Shown here one piece after another: positions 6,827-13,071 of a DNA stretch of 17,154 nucleotides. Position numbers and translations under genes: made by a program. The notes below the pieces were generated by a model. It made no database searches and was not told the DNA's origin. It saw nothing but the letters and a program-made list of their open reading frames with translations. Every line of letters begins with the position of its first letter. Position 1 is the stretch's first letter. The DNA lies in contig CAKTUS010000054.1 of the NCBI GenBank assembly GCA_934621485.1, positions 1-17,154 on the forward strand, written 5' to 3'. This stretch comes from an uncultured Clostridia bacterium (GTDB taxonomy: Bacteria > Bacillota > Clostridia > Christensenellales > Aristaeellaceae).

Positions 6827-7656
6827 TTATGTTCCTCCAGTCCCACGCCCAGCCGCGTGCAGGGGGCGGCTCCGCTCATTAAATCGCCGATACGATAGCG
6901 GGCGTGGCCGATGGTTACATTCGCCCCGTGCTCCACTGCCTGCATGGCGAAGGCCAGCTTGGCCCGGGCCCCGTTGGCGCCGGCACGGCTGGCGCCGTTG
7001 CAGTGCTCCATCAGATCCTTCACCTGAGTGCGCACCTGTTCTATGCTGCCGCCGGTAACCAGCCGTACCAGGGTGGAGGGATCGTCCTTGTTCAGGTAGA
7101 TGCCATCGGCGCTGGTAAGCAGCACCAAATGGCGAGCGCCCACCAGCTGGGCTACCACGCCGGCGGTTTCATCATTATCCACGCACTCCACCACCTCGTC
7201 GCCGTGCGCCCGGCGGCTGGCCAGCTCCATTTTGCGCACTTCCTCGTCGCTGACAGGGTCGTTGTAGTTGATGATGGGGATTACGCCCTGGCCTGCAGCC
7301 CGCTCCAGCAGCCGGTGAATATGCTCCCGGCGGGGGGCGTCGTTAAAGTGATTGTGCTCCACCAGCACCTGGCGGATGCCGTATTCCGGACGCACAAACT
7401 GGCGGTAGGCGTTCATCAAAATGGTTTGGCCCTGGGCGGCGTAGTCCACCTTATCCTCCTCGGGCAGGCCGCCCAGCTCCCGGCCGGTGCGGTGCATATA
7501 GTCCAGCCGGCCAATTTCCACAGCGCCGCTGGTAACCAGAATCATGCCTGGGCGCAAATCGCCGCCCAAGCGCTGAAACACGTTGTAGTCAATGGCGTTT
7601 TCCTGTTTTTGAATCAGCGCCATGCTGCCGATTTTTACCACCACGTCCAGCTTCAT
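6823..7656 (-). CDS. Glutamate 5-kinase-like amino-acid-kinase-family enzyme (ProB-like, no PUA domain)
   Basis: The 277-residue protein belongs to the amino-acid kinase fold. N-terminal VVVKIGSMAL (5-14) is the phosphate-binding strand, VTSGAVEIG (41-49) and QGQTILMNAY (75-84) match ProB, and IPIINYNDPVS (126-136) and VLLTSADGIY (178-187) match ProB's substrate and ATP regions. ProB makes glutamate 5-phosphate, the first step of proline synthesis. This copy departs from standard ProB in reading HGDEVVECVDND where FGDND is usual, and GANGARAKLAFA where GTGGM-TK is usual. It lacks the C-terminal PUA domain and has no proA beside it. A related phosphotransfer reaction is therefore possible. The start at 7656 follows AGGAGG and overlaps the MATE stop (ATGA), so an upstream in-frame start at 7824 is rejected. 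Confidence 0.8.
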   Translation of the reverse strand: MKLDVVVKIGSMALIQKQENAIDYNVFQRLGGDLRPGMILVTSGAVEIGRLDYMHRTGRELGGLPEEDKVDYAAQGQTILMNAYRQFVRPEYGIRQVLVEHNHFNDAPRREHIHRLLERAAGQGVIPIINYNDPVSDEEVRKMELASRRAHGDEVVECVDNDETAGVVAQLVGARHLVLLTSADGIYLNKDDPSTLVRLVTGGSIEQVRTQVKDLMEHCNGASRAGANGARAKLAFAMQAVEHGANVTIGHARYRIGDLMSGAAPCTRLGVGLEEHK

Positions 7657-9065
7657 GCCCGTTCCTCCTGTGTAAGCACATTCATCCATTTTCGACTTTT
7701 GAAGTGAGGCACGCCGATAACCATCTTTACGATCTCCTCCACAAAGGTGCACATGTACACCCATTCCATGGGCCAGTGCAGCGCCAGCGCGGCAACGCCC
7801 GTCAGCGGCACGCCCACCAGCCATAGTGTGCCCACGTCCAGCACCATGCTGAACAGCGTGTCGCCGCCGCTGCGCAAAAGGCCCACTACATTTACCGTGT
7901 TAAAGGCCCGGAACCAGATACTGGCCCCGCCAATCAGCAAAATGGTCTGCGCCGTGGAGCGCACTTGTTCAGACAGCCCGCCAAACACGCTGACCAGCGG
8001 CCCGCGGATGAAGATGACCGCCACGCCCAGCGCTATGCCCGCAGTCATGGCTCCGGCCAGCATGCGCTTGCCGTACAGATAGGCCCGCTCCTTGTCGCCA
8101 GCGCCCAGGGTTTTGCCAATGATGATAGCGGTGGCGTTGGTTAAAGCAAAGATGACCACCCATACCAGGTCGTTGATGGTGGTGCACACCCCCATGGCGG
8201 CTACGGCTACGTCGCCCATGCGGCCATAGTACACGCTGTATACCGTGGTGCCGATGCCCCACAGCCCCTCGTTGAGAATTACCGGCAGCACCGTTTTCAT
8301 AAACCGGCGAAGGAAGCCCTTTTCCCCTCCCAGCCATTCGGACAGCCGGGCGCCTGCAGGCAAATGCAGGAAGTAGGCGAAGCTCATGTTCATCAGCATG
8401 GAGACGGCGGCGGACAGCGCCGTAGCGATGGCCGCGCCTTCCACCCCCATGGCCGGAGCCCCCAGGTTGCCGAAGATGAAAATCCAGTTAAACAGGGTGT
8501 TTACCCCAATGCTCACAAAGCCGGAAAGCATGGGCAACCAGGTTTTTTCACCTGCCTTCATGGTGGTGGCGTATACGTTATCCACAGCGGTAAACAGATA
8601 ACCGAACACCACGATGCGCAAATAGCGAACCGCCTGCTCAAAGCTTTCCCCTTCCTGCAAAAACAGGGATATGATTTGCCGGGGAAACAGGCTGGCAGCG
8701 CAGAAAAACAACACGGCCACCAGCATCGAGCAGCCCAGCGTGACGCCCATGGCCTGCCGCATACGCCGAATATCCTGCGCGCCCCAATACTGGCTTAAAA
8801 AAATGGAGCCGCCTGTAGCGGTGCCAAAGCAAAACAGGTTAAACATAAAGGTAACGCGGTTGGCCTGGGTAACGCCGCTGTAGGCCGCGTCGCCCAGTGC
8901 GCTCACCATCAGGCCGTCCACAATATGCAGCGAGGAAGCCACCAGCTGCTGAATGACCATGGGCAGGGCCACCAGCAGCACGTTTCGGGCAAAGGACCGA
9001 TCCCACCGTAAACAATTCAAAACAAATGACAGCGCCCGCCTGGGCGCACACGGCCGTTTTTCCAT
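7653..9065 (-). CDS. MATE-family multidrug/solute antiporter
   Basis: The 470-residue polytopic membrane protein has about twelve hydrophobic segments and the length expected of MATE antiporters, which export cationic drugs or metabolites using a sodium or proton gradient. Diagnostic N-terminal features are ALPMVIQQLVASSLHIVDGLMVSALGD-type sequence from about residue 33 and the duplicated half beginning near LPVILNEGLWGIG. A mildly basic N-terminal tail of about 25 residues precedes helix one. The ATG has GGAGG four bases upstream and a near-consensus promoter 31 bases upstream. Its TGA overlaps the ATG of the kinase gene. As first gene of the operon it may export the product of the downstream enzymes, but this is inference. 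Confidence 0.92.
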   Translation of the reverse strand: MEKRPCAPRRALSFVLNCLRWDRSFARNVLLVALPMVIQQLVASSLHIVDGLMVSALGDAAYSGVTQANRVTFMFNLFCFGTATGGSIFLSQYWGAQDIRRMRQAMGVTLGCSMLVAVLFFCAASLFPRQIISLFLQEGESFEQAVRYLRIVVFGYLFTAVDNVYATTMKAGEKTWLPMLSGFVSIGVNTLFNWIFIFGNLGAPAMGVEGAAIATALSAAVSMLMNMSFAYFLHLPAGARLSEWLGGEKGFLRRFMKTVLPVILNEGLWGIGTTVYSVYYGRMGDVAVAAMGVCTTINDLVWVVIFALTNATAIIIGKTLGAGDKERAYLYGKRMLAGAMTAGIALGVAVIFIRGPLVSVFGGLSEQVRSTAQTILLIGGASIWFRAFNTVNVVGLLRSGGDTLFSMVLDVGTLWLVGVPLTGVAALALHWPMEWVYMCTFVEEIVKMVIGVPHFKSRKWMNVLTQEERA

Positions 9066-9095
9066 ACATCCTCCATCATGATCAAATCCCTACGT

Positions 9096-9124
9096 ATCAT
9101 ACCCAGCCAGGGGGCAAAAGTCAA
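9096..9124 (-). promoter_or_regulatory. Sigma-A-type promoter of the MATE/kinase operon
   Basis: On the minus strand, TTGACT (9124-9119) and TATGAT (9101-9096) are separated by exactly 17 bases, each one mismatch from consensus. Transcription should start about 9089, roughly 24 bases before the MATE ATG. Confidence 0.8.
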
Positions 9125-9363
9125 GCAGCGAGCGGGCGGAAAGCAGGCCAGGCGGCATTTCCGTCATGCTTCAGAGCAAATCGTATGAGAATATGCTTTT
9201 GTGCCAATTGGAACGGACGAATCGCAGTTGCTTCGGAACATCGGTTTGCATTTTGCCATACTTCCCACTACATACTTACGCGATGCAGGAAAAAAGAAAA
9301 GGACTGTTGCTTCGGGGCGGAAAGATTGAGGCTGCGCCGGGGAAAGAGCGGCTTTAGGCCGCT
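9125..9363. other. Non-coding gap, nothing recognised
   Basis: This stretch lies upstream of the MATE operon promoter and before repeat copy B. It is AT-richer than its neighbours and contains only short open frames without ribosome-binding sites. No RNA motif, terminator or repeat module was recognised. Confidence 0.5.
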
Positions 9364-9606
9364 TCAGACTGTCAAAAAAACCTGATTGGCCGCCGTCGCC
9401 CGGAAGCAGCGCTTCGCCGGTTCGCGGGGAAAGTGCTGTGGCATAAGGCTTAGGGGCTCCGCCCCTAAAACCCCGGCAGGAGGCACTGCCTCCTGCGCCT
9501 CCGCTTTTTCAACAACCTGGGGCGGCCTTAGGCCGCTCACAGACTGCCGAAAAAAACTGGGCGTCATCGACGGGCTTCCGACGCCGCCCAGGGGGCAACA
9601 GTCTGA
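9364..9606. repeat. Mosaic hairpin repeat, copy B
   Basis: This copy holds a full delta module (9381-9513) in plus orientation, closely matching the inverse of 12825-12955, bounded by two copies of the CAGACTG-NN-(G)AAAAAAA-CTG motif (about 9366-9384 and 9539-9559). Nested hairpins include AGGGGCTCCGCCCCT and CAGGAGGCACTGCCTCCTG. It contains no beta module. An ORF here on the minus strand encodes a peptide also predicted from copy D in the opposite orientation, which shows the ORF follows the repeat and not a gene. Confidence 0.8.
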
Positions 9607-9608
9607 AA

Positions 9609-9628
9609 CCGCGCCGGCGAAGGCGCGG
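9609..9628 (-). terminator. Possible terminator after the second MATE gene
   Basis: On the minus strand, CCGCGCC (9628-9622) pairs with GGCGCGG (9615-9609) around TTCGCC, followed by only TTTC. It begins 12 bases after the stop of the upstream gene. The stem is strong but the T tract is short. Confidence 0.4.
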
Positions 9629-9639
9629 CCCAAATCGTT

Positions 9640-10983
9640 TCACCTTTCCGGCAGCTTTTGCCACTGCTGCCGGTCCTGTAAATACCGCCGCAGAAACAGC
9701 GCGGACAAAGCCAGACACAGCAGCTCTGAAAGCGCGGGCGCTCGCCAAATGGCGGCGCGGCCAAAGGCGGCGGCCATCGTCAGCAGCACGGCTCCCTGAA
9801 TCACAAAGCCCCGGCCCAGCGAGATGGAAATGGCCCAGCGGGAACGCTCCTGGGCCGTCAGGTAGCCGGCGGCAAAGATGTTGAACCCCATCAGCCCAAA
9901 AGCCGGGGCATATTGCCGAAACGCAAGGATGGAATCCTCCAGCAGCTTTGGCGTAGCGTTTGTCAGATAAACATGAACCACCTGAGGCGCAAACGCATAC
10001 AGGCCGGCAAAGCAGAGAAGGGACATCAGCGCCACGGTTATCAGCCCGTAGCGCAGCAGGCTATGGCACTCCTTTTGGGCGGCCTTTCCATAATAAAAGC
10101 TGAGCAGCGGTTGGGTGCCCTGCGCCACCCCCAGCATCAGGTTGGTCAGCAGGGTATTCACATAGGCAATCACTGTGTAGCTGACCACGCCGTCCTGCCC
10201 GATGCAGCGTAACACAGTGCGGTTAAACAGCAGCGTCATGGCTCCGGAGCACAGTTCGATAGACGCATCTGAAACGCCAATCGGCAGCAACCGGCCGTAA
10301 ATGCGCCAGTCAAACCGAAACCGGGACAAATGAAAGGTGTTATGCCTGCCTACAAAATGACGCAAAAACAACAGGCAGCTCAGCAGCTGAGACACACCTG
10401 TTGCCAGCGCCGCGCCAAGCACGCCCATGCCCAGATGAAAAATGCTGATGTAATCCAAAACGCAGTTGGCAACGGCGCCCGCCAGCACATACAAAAGGCT
10501 CAGGTGCGGATAGCCGTCCACCTTCACCAGCACCTCCATGTTGTAGGAGAGCATGTAGCAGCAGGCGAAGGGCGACAGGCCCAACAGATACTGGCGCACA
10601 TAGTCCCGGGTAATGTGGTTTGCGCCCAGCATGCGTCCAATGGGTTCTTCAAACAGATATATGGCCAGGGTGGCGGCCAGACCCAGCGACAGCAGCACCA
10701 GCAGGTTTTGGGAAAACAGCTGATTGGCTTTGGAAAGCTCGTTTCTGGCCTTGTAAATGGCGATAAGGGTGGAGGTTCCCACTGCAAACATTACGCCGAT
10801 GGCAAACAGCAAATTGGTGAACGGCAGCGTCAGATTAACTGCGCTCATGGCGTATTCGCCCACCCCGTAGGAAACCATGAACCCATCCACCATTGTGTAC
10901 AGCGCATAAACCGTTAACGAAGCCATGGTAGCCGCCACATAGCGGAAGAAATCCTTCAAGAGCGTTGACCCCTTGGAACCCAA
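9640..10983 (-). CDS. MATE-family efflux transporter, MepA-like
   Basis: The 447-residue membrane protein has about twelve helices and clear MATE character. The N-terminal half contains YALYTMVDGFMVSYGVGEYAMSAVNL-like sequence with the family's conserved Asp in helix one, and the second half has QGTQPLLSFYYGKA, typical of the MepA branch. It differs strongly from the MATE protein encoded at 7653-9065, so the two are not a recent duplication. The start is TTG at 10983-10981: GAAAGGA lies nine bases upstream and no ATG offers a better start without losing helix one. A repeat-filled gap on each side suggests a single-gene transcript. The substrate cannot be predicted. Confidence 0.9.
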   Translation of the reverse strand: MGSKGSTLLKDFFRYVAATMASLTVYALYTMVDGFMVSYGVGEYAMSAVNLTLPFTNLLFAIGVMFAVGTSTLIAIYKARNELSKANQLFSQNLLVLLSLGLAATLAIYLFEEPIGRMLGANHITRDYVRQYLLGLSPFACCYMLSYNMEVLVKVDGYPHLSLLYVLAGAVANCVLDYISIFHLGMGVLGAALATGVSQLLSCLLFLRHFVGRHNTFHLSRFRFDWRIYGRLLPIGVSDASIELCSGAMTLLFNRTVLRCIGQDGVVSYTVIAYVNTLLTNLMLGVAQGTQPLLSFYYGKAAQKECHSLLRYGLITVALMSLLCFAGLYAFAPQVVHVYLTNATPKLLEDSILAFRQYAPAFGLMGFNIFAAGYLTAQERSRWAISISLGRGFVIQGAVLLTMAAAFGRAAIWRAPALSELLCLALSALFLRRYLQDRQQWQKLPER

Positions 10984-11048
10984 AATAACAAATCCTTTCT
11001 CTTGCTCCTGCCGCCTTCAGCCCGTTCAGGCGACGCCAGATTGATTTT

Positions 11049-11054
11049 ATCATA
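11049..11054 (-). promoter_or_regulatory. Possible -10 box upstream of the second MATE gene
   Basis: TATGAT lies on the minus strand, 65 bases before the TTG start and between the gene and repeat copy C. No good -35 sequence is found at 16-18 bases, so this is a weak call. Confidence 0.35.
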
Positions 11055-11105
11055 CCTCAAAGGAAAAGGCAATTTTGCTACAGGCTTCTCCTCAAAACGG
11101 GAAAA

Positions 11106-11438
11106 GTCCCCCGGCTATACCGGGAGACTCATGCCGTCCAAAAAGCTCGCCAGACGGCGATCTTTTCTGCCGAGAAGCGCTCTTTGCCTGCTCGCCCGCG
11201 GCTCGCCGGGCGGCAAAGAGCAGCCTTCAGACTGTTGAAAAAAACCCTGATTGGCCGCCAACGCCTGGAAGCAGCGCCTCCTGCACCTCCACTTTTTCAG
11301 CAACCTGAGCCTTGCTGCGCAAGGCAGCCGAAACCGACGTACACGCCGCCGGTTTCGGAATGAAAATCGGAGGGCTGCGGCCCTCCGATGCCTCTCAGGG
11401 GGCGATAGTCTGAGTACCCGACTATACTGGGAGACTCA
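11106..11438. repeat. Mosaic hairpin repeat, copy C
   Basis: This copy contains, in plus orientation, an alpha module (11139-11222, inverse of the one in copy A), a CAGACTG motif at 11228-11234, a delta module with an internal deletion (11245-11308), and a complete beta module (11305-11402). The beta module differs from the one in copy D at only three of 98 positions. The whole is flanked by near-identical 22-base direct repeats (11109-11130 and 11417-11438, two mismatches). Confidence 0.8.
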
Positions 11439-11626
11439 GAGCGTTGCAAAAGCGCTTTTCGCTGCCTGCCAGCAACTCACGGACGGCAAAAAGCGGAAGG
11501 CAGCCTTGCTGCGTAGCACTTGCGAAACCAATGCGCACGCCGCCGGTTTCGGCGCTAAGCGCCGGGCGCTTGAGCTTGTCGGCAGCCTGCAAGGCCGAGC
11601 GCCCTTTGCCATTTGGTTCAGGCGGA
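11439..11626. repeat. Decayed repeat sequence with a degraded beta module
   Basis: At 11501-11552 the order CCTTGCTGCG, GCGAAACC, CACGCCGCCGGTTTCGG follows the beta module seen in copies C and D, but with many substitutions and small gaps. The rest shows short hairpins such as CGGCGCTAAGCGCCG but no recognisable gene. Confidence 0.55.
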
Positions 11627-11647
11627 AAACGGCGCAGCTTGCCGTTT
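11627..11647 (-). terminator. Probable terminator of the PRK06851-type ATPase gene
   Basis: On the minus strand, AAACGGC (11647-11641) pairs with GCCGTTT (11633-11627) around a 7-base loop, with four T residues in the second arm and exit. It overlaps the last base of the stop codon. Confidence 0.5.
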
Positions 11648-12681
11648 CACTCAAACTGCGCCATTTCGCCAAGTACCCGGTCCAAAACCGTCTGCCACTT
11701 CAAAAAGTCCATATGCCCACAGTAGTAGGCTTCCAGCTGGTCGTGCAGCTGTTTGGCAGCGGAAAGCTGCTCTACAGCTCGCTGAAGGAGCAGCTCATAA
11801 GCGTTGCGGTCAAAGCTTAACTGCTTGTCGTCGGTCAGGGTAAACAGCGCTTCGGCGTTTCGCCAATCAGTGATATCCTCAGCAGGGCGCTGTCCTGAAC
11901 AAACTGCCAGGTCATGGTCCGGCAGATAGAGATGGTCGATTTCCTCCGGGTTCAGCGGGTTCAGCAATTCAATAACGTCCAGCCCACGACTGACCGCCAG
12001 CTGTGAAAGCCGTTTCAACAGCGCGGTGGGACAGCGCCCGAAGGGACAGTCCAGCCGGGTCACATGGGTTACGGCGGCCCAGTTCAACACATCCACACGT
12101 CCCTTGGGGGTATAGGCAGATGCAAACAAACGACGCACCGTGCCCCTGCCCCCACGCAGCGGCAGGCTTTCGCTGATTTCCCGGGCCAGGTTGTCAGCCT
12201 TGGCCGGGTCTAAACAGCCGGTATCCGGCGCCAGCCATACCTGCCGCGCCGCCGACAGATAGCGGTAGCAGCGACGAAAGCAGCCGCTGATTTGCGTTTG
12301 CAGCGCTTCAATGTCTCGAGCATGCGGCCGCAGGGCGGCTTCATCCAAAAAATCTCCCAGGGCCAGCAGGGTATCCCTGGCTCCGGGAACAACAGGGTCG
12401 TAGGTATGGGGCGCAGTGCCGTCCATCATGGCCAGGCCCTGGTCCGGCAGGCACACGCCGTCCAGACTGTCCGGGTCGGATGAGCAGTGAAACAGTTCCA
12501 CGCGCATGCCGCGCCCCTGCGCATAAGCGGCTGCCCGGCGCATCAGCGTGCTTTTGCCAACGCCTGGTCCTCCCTTTAGATAAAACATGCGCTTGCGTTT
12601 TTTCCGGGGCAAAATGTCCTCAAAGCAGGTGTAAAAACCATCGGCCGTGTTGCCGCCTGCAAAATAATGGGGATGCTCCAT
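11647..12681 (-). CDS. PRK06851-type P-loop ATPase with a degenerate second nucleotide-binding site
   Basis: The 344-residue protein resembles the clostridial family PRK06851, built from two related P-loop halves; its cellular role is not established. The first half opens HYFAGGNTADGFY and has an intact Walker A, GGPGVGKST (37-45), followed by FHCSSDPDSLDGV (64-76) and LAMMDGTAPH (83-92). The second half keeps the characteristic RRLFASAYTPKGRVDVLN (183-200), but where a second Walker A is expected it reads DCPFGRCPTALL (211-222), lacking the GKS/T core. LNPLNPEEIDHLYLPDHDLAVCSG-like sequence repeats the CSSDPDSLDG pattern, supporting an ancient internal duplication. The start at 12681 was chosen because AGGAGG lies seven bases before it; an ATG two codons upstream is too close. 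A single-gene transcript is likely. Confidence 0.85.
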   Translation of the reverse strand: MEHPHYFAGGNTADGFYTCFEDILPRKKRKRMFYLKGGPGVGKSTLMRRAAAYAQGRGMRVELFHCSSDPDSLDGVCLPDQGLAMMDGTAPHTYDPVVPGARDTLLALGDFLDEAALRPHARDIEALQTQISGCFRRCYRYLSAARQVWLAPDTGCLDPAKADNLAREISESLPLRGGRGTVRRLFASAYTPKGRVDVLNWAAVTHVTRLDCPFGRCPTALLKRLSQLAVSRGLDVIELLNPLNPEEIDHLYLPDHDLAVCSGQRPAEDITDWRNAEALFTLTDDKQLSFDRNAYELLLQRAVEQLSAAKQLHDQLEAYYCGHMDFLKWQTVLDRVLGEMAQFE

Positions 12682-12693
12682 CCACATGCCTCC

Positions 12694-12752
12694 TTTGGGT
12701 TTCTTCCCAAAAGGATATGCAGAAAACGTCCCCGCCAAAACTGCGGGGACGT
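12694..12752 (-). promoter_or_regulatory. Two hairpins upstream of the ATPase gene
   Basis: On the minus strand a perfect 10-bp stem (ACGTCCCCGC with GCGGGGACGT, 12752-12743 and 12735-12726) is followed by TTTTC, the form of an intrinsic terminator or attenuator. A second stem, TTTGGG (12711-12706) with CCCAAA (12699-12694), shares one base with the AGGAGG ribosome-binding site at 12694-12689. The first could end readthrough from the secreted-protein gene, or act in the ATPase leader; the sequence does not decide. Confidence 0.6.
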
Positions 12753-13066
12753 CAGACCGTCACAAAAGCTCGCCGGACGGCAAAGAGCGTAAGGAAAGCC
12801 TTGCTGCGCAAGGCACAGGCTGCTGAAAAGGTGGAGGTGCAGAAGGCACTGCCTCCTGCCGGGGTTTTAGGGGCGGAGCCCCTAAGCCTTATGCCGCAGC
12901 ACTTTCCCCGCGAACCAGCGAAGCGCTGCTTCCGGGCGATGGCGGCTAATCAGGAGTTTTCGGCAGTCTGAGCCTTGCTGCGCAAGGCAGCCGAAACCGA
13001 CGTACACGCCGCCGGTTTCGGAATGAAAATCGGAGGGCTGCGGCCTTCCGATACCTCCCAGGGGGT
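12753..13066. repeat. Mosaic hairpin repeat, copy D
   Basis: The copy begins with a truncated alpha fragment (AAAAGCTCGCC at 12764-12774, without its second arm). Then come CCTTGCTGCGCAAGG, a full delta module in minus orientation (12825-12955), an inverted CAGACTG motif, and a complete beta module in plus orientation (12968-13065). Opposite orientations of delta here and in copies A and B show that modules have been shuffled. No gene is credible in it. Confidence 0.8.
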
Positions 13067-13071
13067 GCTGA

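Noticed and set aside
9166..9357. 63-codon plus-strand ORF in the gap before the MATE operon
   Set aside because: No ribosome-binding site, no recognisable motif, and it enters repeat copy B.
9364..9633. Minus-strand ORF of 89 codons with a peptide (PPAGVLGAEPLSLMPQ...) also predicted at 12480-12971 on the plus strand
   Set aside because: The shared peptide comes from the delta repeat module, present in opposite orientations at the two sites. There is no ribosome-binding site, and the ORFs run into unrelated DNA. Similarity reflects the repeat, not a gene family.
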